From Sporosarcina sp. FSL K6-1508 (GTDB lineage Bacteria > Bacillota > Bacilli > Bacillales_A > Planococcaceae), in contig NZ_JBBOXF010000001.1 in NCBI RefSeq assembly GCF_038007465.1, positions 4,661,001 to 4,725,000 of the forward strand: 64,000 nt of DNA. Direction: 5' to 3'. The position numbers were made by a program, and so were the translations under genes. The stretch's first letter is position 1; each line of letters begins with the position of its first letter. The notes beneath the pieces are model-generated. The model worked only from the letters and a program-made list of their open reading frames with translations. It searched no databases and was not told the DNA's origin. Shown here in pieces: positions 1 to 8,927 of this stretch.

Positions 1-1643
1 CTCATTTTCCCGGCATTTGGGTTTTTCGTGTTCATATATTCCCCGTCGAAATTCACTGTAACGCGTTCACCTTTTTTTGCAGCTTCTGACATTTTCACGC
101 CATCCGCTTGCATGATCGACATATAAGGAATTTTAATGGCAGCATCGCCAGCCATATTGATGGTTCCCGGTGCATTGTTATAGATGATGATGCCCGCCGC
201 ACCTGCTGTTTGTGCATTCAGGGCTTTATCGACAAAGCCAATATCTCCTCGTGAAACGAGTGCATATTTACCTTTGAAGTCTTTGCCTGCAAAATCGCTC
301 ACATTGCCAAGACCTGCGTCCATGATTTCAATTTCTTTCCCGCCCTGTTTTGCTGGATCAGCATCACTCGACAACATATATAACGATCGGCCCGCTTCTT
401 TTCCATTTAAGGAATAGGCGAAACTATATGCCGTAATCATTGAGTTTTCAAATGATGCTACGCCCAGTGACTCGTAAGATACACTTGGCGATCCTGTCAA
501 ACCGTAATCCTGGTCTTCCACATGATTGTAGAATGAACCATTTCCGTATAATGCTGAGTTCCCGGCTGAAATTGAGACAAGAACCCCATTTTCCACCATC
601 CGCTCAACTGCCTGCTGTTCAGGGCTATTCCCATCAACAAAACCAGCTGTAGAACCGAGCGATAAATTCAATACGTCCGCTCCAAGCTTAACGGAGTCAT
701 CCATCGCTTTCACATAGATGTCACCATACGTCGAAGGATATAATGGATCATTGCCAAAAACTTTCAATGCTAGCAATTGTGCTTCCGGTGCAACCCCTTT
801 AATGCCGCCCGCCTCTTCATTACCATTAGCTCCGACCGTGCCTGCCACATGCATTCCGTGCATGGATGCATCCGGACCAAGATCTAGAATTTCGTCATTG
901 CCATCCATATAGTTATAGCCAAACGGCACTTTTTCTGTATAATATTTTCCACCCTTTAACGAACCGTTCCGTTTAAGACGTGTTACACCCGCTTCTTTAA
1001 TGGCCCCTTTTGCAGGAGTTGTCAGGACCATATCACGATGGGCCGGATCAATACCTGTATCAATAACACCGACAACCATTCCTTCTCCTGTATAGCCATA
1101 TTCATTCCAGGCACGCTGGGCTTGTACAAGTTCTTTTGAATGAATCATTTCAGGCTTGTCTTCAGGCCGTTTGTATTCATTTGACTCGTACACTGCCTTG
1201 ACGTCCTTGATTGCCGCTATCTTTTCAATATCGGCCGCTTTTACATCAGCGGAGAATCCATTGAATACTGTTGTAAAGTTTTCGTGCATAAGACTAGTTG
1301 GGGATGCATTTTCCAAACTAATTTGCATCGCTTTTTGTTGAAAGATGACGCCCTTTTCTAAGTTGTCCCGTTCTGATTCGGACAATTCCTTATAGAGCCG
1401 CCCTTTCATCGTTGCTCCCTCAATTGCCGGAGGTGCCGTCAGTTCGATGATGATGCGCACCATCTGTTCTGGATTTTCCGGTTGCAAGAGACTTTCAGGT
1501 ATTTTATCCACAGAAGTCATTCCATTAGCAGGAGCAAGTCCTCCACCCTTATTGCCGAATGAAGCAGGCCCTGCTGCAGCAAAAACTGCTGTACTGAATG
1601 TCAGCACAAAAATCACTGCTAACAAGGTGATTCGTTTTATCAT
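1..1643 (-). CDS. Secreted S8 family subtilisin-like serine protease (3' end outside window)
   Basis: The reading frame runs off the left edge, so only the N-terminal part (about 547 residues) is seen. It starts at an ATG behind AAGGGGG with a clear signal peptide (cut near AVFA/AAGP, residues 20-23). A propeptide-like I9 region follows, then the subtilase catalytic domain. The Asp lies in VVGVIDTGIDPAHRD (about residue 195), the His in HGMHVAGT (about 262) and the oxyanion-hole region in VSISAGNSA. A protease-associated (PA) insert follows, containing AGAAGIIIYNN. The catalytic Ser lies beyond the window. HGMH in place of HGTH and the PA insert resemble lactocepin/C5a-peptidase-type cell-envelope proteases and Vpr-like enzymes. 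Likely role: extracellular protein degradation. Family is certain; subfamily is inference. Confidence 0.9.
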   Translation of the reverse strand, partial: MIKRITLLAVIFVLTFSTAVFAAAGPASFGNKGGGLAPANGMTSVDKIPESLLQPENPEQMVRIIIELTAPPAIEGATMKGRLYKELSESERDNLEKGVIFQQKAMQISLENASPTSLMHENFTTVFNGFSADVKAADIEKIAAIKDVKAVYESNEYKRPEDKPEMIHSKELVQAQRAWNEYGYTGEGMVVGVIDTGIDPAHRDMVLTTPAKGAIKEAGVTRLKRNGSLKGGKYYTEKVPFGYNYMDGNDEILDLGPDASMHGMHVAGTVGANGNEEAGGIKGVAPEAQLLALKVFGNDPLYPSTYGDIYVKAMDDSVKLGADVLNLSLGSTAGFVDGNSPEQQAVERMVENGVLVSISAGNSALYGNGSFYNHVEDQDYGLTGSPSVSYESLGVASFENSMITAYSFAYSLNGKEAGRSLYMLSSDADPAKQGGKEIEIMDAGLGNVSDFAGKDFKGKYALVSRGDIGFVDKALNAQTAGAAGIIIYNNAPGTINMAGDAAIKIPYMSIMQADGVKMSEAAKKGERVTVNFDGEYMNTKNPNAGKM

Positions 1644-1758
1644 GCTCAAATTATTTCCCCCTTTTTTACGATTACACCATTCTAAATCATTTGAATAGTG
1701 GGCAAATTAAAGTTACCATGCGCTAGCAAACTTTCATATCCAACCTTTGCCATTATTT

Positions 1759-1772
1759 TAATAGCGCTTACA
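1759..1772 (-). promoter_or_regulatory. Candidate cre (CcpA) site upstream of the protease
   Basis: Read on the minus strand the site is TGTAAGCGCTATTA. It matches the Bacillus cre consensus TGWAANCGNTNWCA at all but one position (T for C at position 13). It lies about 115 bp upstream of the protease start, where catabolite repression of an exoprotease would make sense. No good -35/-10 pair was found next to it, so it stays a candidate only. Confidence 0.3.
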
Positions 1773-1872
1773 AGGAGTTCGGACATGCCTTCGATATGTA
1801 TAAACTACTATATTAAACCCATTTGCAATGTTACCTTTCCTCATAATAAATTTTCCCAACTTGCTAGAGATA

Positions 1873-1912
1873 GAAAAAACCGGTGCTGCAAAAATTGCAG
1901 TACCGGTTTTCC
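1873..1912 (-). terminator. Rho-independent terminator of the SDR gene
   Basis: The inverted repeat ACCGGTactgcaa/ttgcagcACCGGT is followed on the minus strand by a run of T. It starts 26 bp after the SDR stop codon. Confidence 0.85.
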
Positions 1913-1937
1913 TATTACATTATTCTGGGACTATCGA

Positions 1938-2675
1938 TTACCGTGCTGAGAAGCCGCCATCAATCACAAGTTCCGCGCCTGTTATATAAGCTGCTTCGTC
2001 CGATGCCAAGAAAAGTACTGCATTCGACACGTCTTCAGGTTGTCCTAGACGGGCAAGCGGTGTCATTTTCACAAGAGAAGCGACCATCTCTTGCGAAGAT
2101 TCGAGTACTTTTGTCATCGGTGTTTCAATGACTCCTGGGAATACAGTATTGACCCGGATTCCATATTGTCCAAAATCTGCTGCAGCCGCACGTGAAATTG
2201 CTCGAACCGCTCCTTTTGATGCAGAATAAGGATTCAAACCCATTCCGATAAGTGCTGTATAGGAAGAGATATTGACGATTGATCCTTTAGCTGCTTCTTT
2301 CATATACGGAAGTACATGTTTCATGCCGAGGAATGGGCCAAATCCATTGATATCCGATAGTTTGCGCCAATCTTCAATTGTGATTTCATTCAACCCTTTT
2401 TCCGTAGAAATACCCGCGTTGTTTACTAAAATGTCAATTTTCCCAAGCTTGTCAACCACTTTAACAACCGCTGCTTCCCACTCTTCATCGGAAGTGACGT
2501 TCAATTTAACCGTCATTACTTTTTCATTGCTACCCCATTTTTCTTCGAGTGCAGCTTCATTAATATCTGCTGCAATAACAGTTGCTCCTTCAGCTGTGAA
2601 CAGCTTGACCATCATTTCACCCATACCTGATGCTCCGCCTGTTACAAATGCAACTTTGTCTTGTAATCTACCCAC
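1938..2675 (-). CDS. Short-chain dehydrogenase/reductase (SDR) family oxidoreductase
   Basis: A classical SDR of about 245 residues. The NAD(P)-binding glycine motif is VTGGASGMG near the N-terminus, followed by LVNNAG, a catalytic Ser in NISSYTA, and the YSASK catalytic Tyr/Lys pair. The C-terminal part ends in the usual ITGAELVIDGGF. I place the start at a GTG (position 2675): GGAG sits eight bases upstream of it, and the product then begins MGRLQDKVAFVTGG, as is usual in the family. A GTG three codons upstream has no room for a ribosome site. The substrate cannot be read from the sequence; relatives are annotated glucose 1-dehydrogenase or 3-alpha/20-beta-hydroxysteroid dehydrogenase. It is a single-gene unit with its own terminator. 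Confidence 0.9.
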   Translation of the reverse strand: MGRLQDKVAFVTGGASGMGEMMVKLFTAEGATVIAADINEAALEEKWGSNEKVMTVKLNVTSDEEWEAAVVKVVDKLGKIDILVNNAGISTEKGLNEITIEDWRKLSDINGFGPFLGMKHVLPYMKEAAKGSIVNISSYTALIGMGLNPYSASKGAVRAISRAAAADFGQYGIRVNTVFPGVIETPMTKVLESSQEMVASLVKMTPLARLGQPEDVSNAVLFLASDEAAYITGAELVIDGGFSAR

Positions 2676-2828
2676 TATGACCACTCCATTTCAATATACT
2701 TTAATGTCTAAACAATAATCCTTTTTCGAGTCCCTTGCAATTTATTTGCTTTCAAGACTGGCCAAAAAATTACGATTCTGCATCAAGTGAATGGCGTTGA
2801 TAAAGAAAAAAGTAAAAGAAGCAATCAA

Positions 2829-2867
2829 AAAAAGAGCTAAAACCATTACAGGTTAAAACTCTTTTTC
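2829..2867 (-). terminator. Terminator of the TRAP-TAXI operon
   Basis: AAAGAGTTTTAACC pairs with GGTTTTAGCTCTTT around a six-base loop and is followed by T's on the minus strand. It lies about 10 bp after the TRAP permease stop codon. Confidence 0.85.
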
Positions 2868-2876
2868 TTATGTGTT

Positions 2877-4829
2877 CTATAGGGTGAGCAATTTAGGCGT
2901 ATCTTCTTCAGGTCTTTTCTTCTGAATAAACCAGATAACAACAATCAACACGAGCCCAATTCCGCTAGATAAAAATTCAGGAATAATTAACATAAGCCCC
3001 GCGCCAAATAATACAATCCGCTCCCAGATTTTCGAATTGCGTATAAAATAACCAATGACGCCACTACTCACACCGATCATTCCCAGTACAGCTGCCAAGA
3101 CTCCTATAATCAATTTCCAAACAGTCACATCTACAAGGACCAACATTGGATTGTAAATGAATATATACGGAATGATAAATGCCGCAATCGCTAGTTTCAC
3201 CGCAGTAATCCCTGTTTTAAAAGGATTTGCTTTTGCTATACCCGCCCCTGCATAGGCGGCTAGGCAAACGGGCGGCGTAATATCGGCAACAATACCAAAA
3301 TAGAACACGAACATATGTGCAGCAAGCGGAGCAACCATGAAGTCATTAATCAATGCAGGTGCTGCAATTGTTGCTGTCACAACATAGTTCGCGGTTGTTG
3401 GAAGCCCCATCCCAAGTATGATACAGGCAATCATCGTGAAAAAGAGTGCAAGTATCAAGTGCCCGCTTGATAACGCGATAATGCCAGAAGCAAATTTCGC
3501 ACCGAGTCCCGTAATACTGACGACTCCAGCTATTATCCCCGCAGTCGCTACCGCTGCGATAACCGGCAAAGCAACACGTGCGCCTTGTTCAAGGACATTG
3601 ACGATTTGCCGTACATTCATTCGAGATTCCTTCCGAACGAGCGAAACAATGTATGCAGATAGAATGCCAAAAAGTGCTGCCCGTTGTGGTGTGAAGCCGG
3701 ACATGATAGTCCCGATAATAACAAATAGAGGAATCAGCATATAACCATCTCTAATTAGTAGATCTTTGAATCGAGGCAATTCGGATTTTGGTAATCCAAT
3801 AATTTTTAATTTCTTCGCTTCGAAATGTGTTCCTATGAATATTCCCGTAAAGTACAGGATCGCTGGAACAACTGCTGCCAACATGATGGTGGCGTATGAA
3901 ACACCTAAGTATTCCATCATTATAAATGCTGCGGCCCCCATCATAGGCGGCATAATCTGTCCACCAGTAGAAGCCGCAGCTTCCGTAGCGCCGGCAAATT
4001 CCGGTGTAAAACCAGATTTTTTCATCATCGGAATCGTGAAGGATCCCGATGCTACTGTATTTCCAACTGAACTGCCCGAAACTGTCCCTTGCAACGCACT
4101 TGCCACAACTGCCGCCTTGGCAGTCCCGCCCGTAAACCGTCCAGTTAAAGCGAAAGCGATGTCATTAAAAAACTTACCAATTGGCGTATGAACAAGAATG
4201 ACCCCAAAAAAGAGGAAAAGATAAATGAACTTCGCCGAAATCTGTATGGGCGTCCCGAAGATGCCGCTCTCTCTGTACCATAGATTCGTCGTAATCCGGT
4301 CCATTGAAAATCCCGGATGGGAAAGAATCTGCGTCGGGATATATTTTCCTACAAGTGTGTAAATAATAGCCACACTAGCTACAATGACAATCGGCAAACC
4401 GACTGTCCTCCTTGTCGCCTCAAGAACCAAAGCGATCCCTAGAATGGAAATGATAATGTCAATTGTACTATAGCCAGAAACTCGACTTTGCAAAATCGAA
4501 TCGAAGAAAATGATTTTATGATAGGTCACATACATTGCAGTAAAAGCTAGCGTAACATCATACCATGGAACTTTTTTGTGCGTATTTCTCCATTCCTTTT
4601 TTGCAGGATAGAGGAGATAAATAATCCCTAAAGCAGTCCCGAGGTGAACCGCTCCTTGTTTTTGGGAAGGGAGTGTACCAAAATAGCCTGTATATAGATG
4701 AAAAACCGTGAGTGCGACGCCGAGAAATGTTACAGCCCATGCCCATTTTCCAATTTGAGTGCGAAACTGATTTTCTTTATCATACTTCTCTAGGATTGCT
4801 TGTGCGTCATTCTGCTGGGTAGCTTTCAA
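2877..4829 (-). CDS. TRAP transporter fused permease (DctQ-DctM type, TAXI class)
   Basis: A 650-residue polytopic membrane protein. The first ~150 residues are a small four-helix DctQ-like part; the rest is the large DctM-like permease with repeated hydrophobic helices. Typical permease motifs are SGSSVGNTVASGSFTIP and ASTGGQIMPPMMGAAAF, and the second half carries the pseudo-repeat GMGLPTTANYV. Fusion of the two membrane subunits is usual for TAXI-type TRAP systems. These are Na+- or H+-driven importers of carboxylates; the substrate here is unknown. The start is TTG with GGAAGGGAG eight bases upstream. It follows the binding-protein gene by 41 bp and precedes a terminator, so the two form one operon. 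Confidence 0.93.
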   Translation of the reverse strand: MKATQQNDAQAILEKYDKENQFRTQIGKWAWAVTFLGVALTVFHLYTGYFGTLPSQKQGAVHLGTALGIIYLLYPAKKEWRNTHKKVPWYDVTLAFTAMYVTYHKIIFFDSILQSRVSGYSTIDIIISILGIALVLEATRRTVGLPIVIVASVAIIYTLVGKYIPTQILSHPGFSMDRITTNLWYRESGIFGTPIQISAKFIYLFLFFGVILVHTPIGKFFNDIAFALTGRFTGGTAKAAVVASALQGTVSGSSVGNTVASGSFTIPMMKKSGFTPEFAGATEAAASTGGQIMPPMMGAAAFIMMEYLGVSYATIMLAAVVPAILYFTGIFIGTHFEAKKLKIIGLPKSELPRFKDLLIRDGYMLIPLFVIIGTIMSGFTPQRAALFGILSAYIVSLVRKESRMNVRQIVNVLEQGARVALPVIAAVATAGIIAGVVSITGLGAKFASGIIALSSGHLILALFFTMIACIILGMGLPTTANYVVTATIAAPALINDFMVAPLAAHMFVFYFGIVADITPPVCLAAYAGAGIAKANPFKTGITAVKLAIAAFIIPYIFIYNPMLVLVDVTVWKLIIGVLAAVLGMIGVSSGVIGYFIRNSKIWERIVLFGAGLMLIIPEFLSSGIGLVLIVVIWFIQKKRPEEDTPKLLTL

Positions 4830-4870
4830 TTGGCGTACTCCCTTCCTATTTAATTACGCGGCTCTATAAT

Positions 4871-5872
4871 TCATTTCAAATCGCCAAGACTTTTAATTTT
4901 AGTCTTTTCTCTTGTGACAATCTGAATAACTTCAGGATAGATATGGCCGATGAAAGCCGCATTCTTCACTTCGTGCCCTTCAAATTCGGCTTCTCCATTT
5001 AATGCTTGCAGGGCAGGAACGTGTACAGACATACCTAGATCCATATGCCCATCACGGATCGAGGATAAATTCTCCACGGAGGCGCCCGTTTCCGTATTCG
5101 TTACATTCATGCCATCAATATATTTGTTCCAGAGGTTGGCCATCTCGCCGCCAAGAGGATAATATGTCCCGCCCTGACTACCCGTTCCAAGTATAAATTC
5201 TTTCTTTCGCTTCGTTGCATCAGCAGTGAGTTCCGCAACTTCATTTTCAACTGTCAGTCCTTGTTCTTCATAATATCTTTTAGCTCCCGGATGTATTAAA
5301 AGCCCTTCCGCCCCACGCAATGCATTTTCCAATGTCATTTGTTGCGCTTGAGCATGTGTATTTTCGCTAGCATTCTCAATCATACTCTTCGCAATCTCAT
5401 ACCCTAGTTCCTCATCAATCGTATCCGTGCTGCCCATCAGGATCGCGTATGCAGTAACTGTTTCGATATCTTCCGTAAGAAAATCGTACGTTTCTTTAGG
5501 GATTGTAAGTCGTCGATAACCTGAATTCTTTTCAATATGTTCAATTGCTTTATCAGAAAGACCAAGCATTTTTACATCTCCAGCAGACGCTTGCAAACTT
5601 TCAATACTTGCTGCAGGCAGTCCAAGAATACCAATTGACACATCGATATTGCCGTCTTGTACGCCGTCCGCAGCATCTCCAAATCCTTCTTGGTATGCCT
5701 TGTAGTCACCATCTTCAAGCCCATATGCCTGCAAAATCAACTTCGCCACATTATTCGTTTCACTTGCCGCCGGTCCAATCGCAATGTTTTTACTTCCACC
5801 GCCGCATGCAGATAAGACTAGTACCATTCCTATCGCCAAGAAAAATAATACATGTACTTTTTTCTTCCTCAC
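4871..5872 (-). CDS. TAXI-family TRAP solute-binding lipoprotein, circularly permuted
   Basis: A 333-residue lipoprotein with lipobox LSAC near residue 22. It starts at a GTG behind GGGGG. It has the parts of a TAXI binding protein in swapped order. Residues ~28-205 (KNIAIGPAASETN through LLIHPGAKRYYEEQGL) match what is normally the second half of the family. Residues ~225-333 (FILGTGSQGGTYYPLGG through IKSLGDLK) match what is normally the first half, directly after the signal peptide. The protein stops at SLGDLK, exactly where a usual member would continue with GK-x-x-x-x-G. The frame is uninterrupted, with lipobox, ribosome site and the partner permease downstream, so it looks functional. 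Role: extracytoplasmic capture of a small carboxylate for the adjacent TRAP permease. Family assignment is firm. The permutation is my reading by comparison with remembered family members such as Brucella BCSP31. Confidence 0.9.
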   Translation of the reverse strand: MRKKKVHVLFFLAIGMVLVLSACGGGSKNIAIGPAASETNNVAKLILQAYGLEDGDYKAYQEGFGDAADGVQDGNIDVSIGILGLPAASIESLQASAGDVKMLGLSDKAIEHIEKNSGYRRLTIPKETYDFLTEDIETVTAYAILMGSTDTIDEELGYEIAKSMIENASENTHAQAQQMTLENALRGAEGLLIHPGAKRYYEEQGLTVENEVAELTADATKRKKEFILGTGSQGGTYYPLGGEMANLWNKYIDGMNVTNTETGASVENLSSIRDGHMDLGMSVHVPALQALNGEAEFEGHEVKNAAFIGHIYPEVIQIVTREKTKIKSLGDLK

Positions 5873-6002
5873 TTTGTTACCCCCTTGTTTAATTTCTATT
5901 TAATGTCCTGTGTGAACGTTTTCAAATCGGAAGTTAGATTCGTAGATTGTTAAGTTCATTTTACGTGGCAGTTGGTTGAAATATTCCACTTGTCCTAAAC
6001 TA

Positions 6003-6085
6003 GACAATAAAAAAGCCCAAGCGCCTTGGCAACTCTGAGAGGATAGGTGCTGGGGTTAGACAATGCACCAGGTTGAAAAACTTAT
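6003..6085. repeat. Bacillaceae-type intergenic repeat, degenerate copy
   Basis: Contains AAGCGCCTTGG, then GAGAGGATAGGTGCTGGGG, then TTAGACAAT. This resembles a dispersed intergenic element common in Bacillaceae (reverse strand ATTGTCTAGCTCCAGCGCC). A weaker relative (GGCGCTCAG to GCGCTAGGTTGAAAA) lies at about 16026-16062. No gene is visible here. Confidence 0.4.
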
Positions 6086-6100
6086 ACTTTCTTATTCGTT

Positions 6101-6150
6101 AAAAAAGCCTTTCAGCATCACGATAATCCGTAATGCCAAAAGGCTTTGTT
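6101..6150 (-). terminator. Terminator of the M20 amidohydrolase gene
   Basis: AAAGCCTTTTGGCAT pairs with ATGCTGAAAGGCTTT around a short loop, followed by T's on the minus strand just after the amidohydrolase stop codon. It separates this gene from the TRAP-TAXI operon. Confidence 0.85.
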
Positions 6151-6153
6151 TAA

Positions 6154-7260
6154 TTATTTCCCCCAATAAGATGCTTTTTTCAACGTTTCCGCTAAAACAC
6201 GTGCACCAATATCAAGTGCTTCCTTGTTGAACGTCATGTCTGGATGATGAAGCCCTGGGCCAAGATCTGCCCCAATACCAATCATAGCGGCTTTTAAATC
6301 TGGATTATGAATCGTGTAGAAATGGAAATCATCACTACCTGATGTAATGACGTCGGGTGCGTATCCCTCTTCCCCGACCGCTGCCAAAATGGCTTCTCTT
6401 GCAATAGTTGTCGCCTCTTCGGACACTTCGGCAGCCGGCGTATAATCACTCCATGCCAATTCAATTTCAACGCCGTGCATCTGTCCAATTGCTTGAATCC
6501 CCTTGGAAATACGTTCTTTCAGCTCACTTAACACTATATTGGATTGTGCCCGGGCATCGATTGCAAACGTTGCAGTTCCTGGAATGATATTGAGACTTTC
6601 TCCACCAGCTTGTACTTTTGTCAATTTTGCCGAATACGCTTCGTAAGGTGAGAAATGAATCGTTTTCACGAACTGGGCAATCGCAAATAATGGATCAAGT
6701 GCATTTTTTCCTTGCTGAGGACGCGCGCCATGCGCATCATCACCTATGATTTTCCCTTCAAGGAACACTGCCGCTCCGTGATGAATTGCCGGTGTCACTT
6801 TCCCAAACGGAATCTCTTCCTGCGGGCGCAAATGCACACCAAACAAATAAGATACACCATCGACCGCTCCACGCTCAATCATCGAGTTTGCGCCATTCCC
6901 TTTTTCTTCTGCCGGCTGAAAGATAAACCGGATCCGACTGCTCAGTTCCTCCTGTCGCAAATAACTAAGCGCGCCTAACACCATTGACATATTTGCATCA
7001 TGTCCACAAGAATGATTCGCTTTATAGACACCCCCGACCTCCTGCCACAATGCATCGATATCGGCACGTACTGCGATAATCCGTTCACCTTCGCCAATTT
7101 CCGCAACAACACCCGTTACATCGTCAAACGTATGATGTTGCACACCCATTTCCGTTAAGATTTCCGCCAGTTTAGCAGTTGTCTCTACTTCTTTCCAGCT
7201 CACTTCTGGATAGGCATGAAAATGTTCAAACCATTCCCCTATTTTCTCTTTGACTACCAA
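6154..7260 (-). CDS. M20 family amidohydrolase (N-acyl amino acid/peptide hydrolase)
   Basis: A 368-residue zinc amidohydrolase of the M20D type. Metal-binding motifs seen: ADIDALW, HSCGHDANMSM (Cys-His-Asp ligands), FQPAEEKGNGA (catalytic Glu region) and, near the C-terminus, LHHPDMTFNKEAL. The central dimerisation insert spans about residues 165-280. No signal peptide, so it should be cytoplasmic. It probably cleaves an amide bond in an N-acylated amino acid or similar compound; the exact substrate is unknown. The start is TTG with GGAG eight bases upstream. Monocistronic by its own terminator. Confidence 0.88.
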   Translation of the reverse strand: MVVKEKIGEWFEHFHAYPEVSWKEVETTAKLAEILTEMGVQHHTFDDVTGVVAEIGEGERIIAVRADIDALWQEVGGVYKANHSCGHDANMSMVLGALSYLRQEELSSRIRFIFQPAEEKGNGANSMIERGAVDGVSYLFGVHLRPQEEIPFGKVTPAIHHGAAVFLEGKIIGDDAHGARPQQGKNALDPLFAIAQFVKTIHFSPYEAYSAKLTKVQAGGESLNIIPGTATFAIDARAQSNIVLSELKERISKGIQAIGQMHGVEIELAWSDYTPAAEVSEEATTIAREAILAAVGEEGYAPDVITSGSDDFHFYTIHNPDLKAAMIGIGADLGPGLHHPDMTFNKEALDIGARVLAETLKKASYWGK

Positions 7261-7365
7261 TTAAAACACTCCAATCAGTCTGCATGTCATCATCTATTTT
7301 TCAATACTTCACATCTTTCAGAATAACCTACTTTCCACGAAATATAAAGAGCAGTTTGGAAATGG

Positions 7366-7534
7366 ATATGATCGGTTGGTGTGTGGATATGAGCGTTGTA
7401 TTGGCATATGTGATCGGTCGGCGTGCGGTTATGATCGGTTCGACGAGTTATATGAGCGGTCTATACGCGGATAGGAGCGGTTCGGCGGGTTATATGAGCG
7501 GTCTATACGCGAGTAGGGGCGGGTAGGGGCGGTC
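7366..7534 (+). repeat. Array of degenerate 21-bp repeats, locus 1
   Basis: About eight units of a 21-bp unit with core TATATGAGCGGT or ATGATCGGT; two exact copies of TTATATGAGCGGTCTATACG lie 42 bp apart. It sits 62 bp beyond the terminator of the MurJ-like gene and upstream of the M20 gene. The period of seven codons keeps a frame open by chance; I do not call a protein. Related arrays lie at 46926, 50889 and 56378. Confidence 0.85.
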
Positions 7535-7595
7535 ACCGCACAGTTATGCTTTCTGAGAAAACATCTATTTTCGGTCTACCATCTCCATACAATTT

Positions 7596-7629
7596 AAAAA
7601 AGTTGCCCCGAACATTCCAGAGCAACTTC
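7596..7629 (-). terminator. Terminator of the MurJ-like/glycosyltransferase operon
   Basis: AAGTTGC pairs with GCAACTT around a TGGAATGTTCG-type loop, with T's on the minus strand, 14 bp after the flippase stop codon. Confidence 0.8.
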
Positions 7630-7643
7630 ATCAATAAATTCAA

Positions 7644-8927
7644 TTACAGTTTCCATTTCACTCTCGCATAAATAGCGAGCATTACGAAGTTTACAGCGGC
7701 ACTAATGACTGTACCATATGCAATTGCCGAAGCACCGTATGAGTCAATCATCAGATAGATAACTCCGATATTAATCCCAAAGACACTTATCAAACTGAAT
7801 ATGACAGGCACCATCGAATTGGCTTTTGCGTAGTAGAATCGTGTTATATAGGTATTCACAGCAAGGAAAAACATCGACAATGTAAATACGCGGAAAAGTG
7901 GCACTGTTAGCAGGATAGACTCCTCCGTCATTTCCCCGTACCCGAAAACAAGACGGACAAGTGGATCCGCTAAAAAGTAAGCGATCAAAGTTGCCGGCAC
8001 AAGCAATGCAACCAAATAAAGCATCCCTTTTTTATAAAGCTTGCGGATTGTTTCCATATCCCCTTCCCCCTCTTTTTTGCTGAGAAGTGGATAAATTACG
8101 GTTGTGACAGCAGTCATCATTATCGCTTGCGGAAAGCCAGTTAATTTAGAAGCATAGTTGACTGCAGAAATTGTCCCGTCCCCAAACCCGCCGGCTACAA
8201 TTCTTTGAATAACAGCATAAAATTGCAATGATGCACCACCGAACAAAATTGGTAATGCAATAACCCATAGTCGTTTCGTATCTGCAGACATGGAAAATGA
8301 AGGTTTCAAGGAATAGAGTTTTGATTTTCGAAGTCCTACATATAAAAACACACCCATTAATGCCGCACCGGCTAGTGCACCAATCCCATATGATTCGGGA
8401 CCGAAATAACTTGTCAGCACAACAGCGATTCCGACGAAGGACGCATTATATAGAAGCACTGCTATACTGGACAGGTTAAACTTGCCGTTTACATTCAATA
8501 CACCGCTCATCCACGTTGACAAAACGAGAATAATAGAAGACGGCATCATCCATAGGTAAAGAGTTCGCGTCATCGCAAATTTTTCAGCAGTCATATCTTT
8601 GAAAAATAAACGCAAGAGTGGATCTGTAAAAATCATCAATACGGCCGTAATCGCAACTGCCGCTACAAGAACTGTCGTAAACGATTTTCGAACGAACAAT
8701 GCTTTATCCGTCCTAGTCGAATGATAGACAGATATGAATGCTGTCGTCAAAGCACCTCCAACTACTAGGTAAATGAAATTCGGTATTGTATAGGCTGTAA
8801 TAATTGCATCCGCAGTTTTTGAAGTACCATACTGATTACTAATCGCCATTTCCCTTGCAAACCCAAACAGCCTCGCAACAATATTAATAATCGCTACGGC
8901 CCCGATAATTTTCATCATTTTATTCAT
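7644..8927 (-). CDS. MurJ/MviN-family lipid-linked sugar flippase
   Basis: A 427-residue, almost wholly hydrophobic protein with about 12-14 membrane segments. It begins like MviN/MurJ proteins (NIVARLFGFAREMAIS, then YGTSKTADAI), the signature of this branch of the MOP superfamily. Housekeeping MurJ proteins are usually near 500 residues, so this shorter copy may flip another undecaprenyl-linked precursor. Its ATG overlaps the stop of the upstream glycosyltransferase gene (ATGA), which implies translational coupling and a shared role in building an exported cell-wall glycan. Lipid II as substrate is possible but unproven. Confidence 0.85.
   Translation of the reverse strand: MNKMMKIIGAVAIINIVARLFGFAREMAISNQYGTSKTADAIITAYTIPNFIYLVVGGALTTAFISVYHSTRTDKALFVRKSFTTVLVAAVAITAVLMIFTDPLLRLFFKDMTAEKFAMTRTLYLWMMPSSIILVLSTWMSGVLNVNGKFNLSSIAVLLYNASFVGIAVVLTSYFGPESYGIGALAGAALMGVFLYVGLRKSKLYSLKPSFSMSADTKRLWVIALPILFGGASLQFYAVIQRIVAGGFGDGTISAVNYASKLTGFPQAIMMTAVTTVIYPLLSKKEGEGDMETIRKLYKKGMLYLVALLVPATLIAYFLADPLVRLVFGYGEMTEESILLTVPLFRVFTLSMFFLAVNTYITRFYYAKANSMVPVIFSLISVFGINIGVIYLMIDSYGASAIAYGTVISAAVNFVMLAIYARVKWKL

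Noticed and set aside
4871..5872. TAXI gene as a truncated pseudogene or a chimeric assembly
   Set aside because: The early stop at SLGDLK looks like truncation, but the missing half is present upstream in frame, behind an intact signal, lipobox and ribosome site. Nothing of a second copy is left in the flanks.
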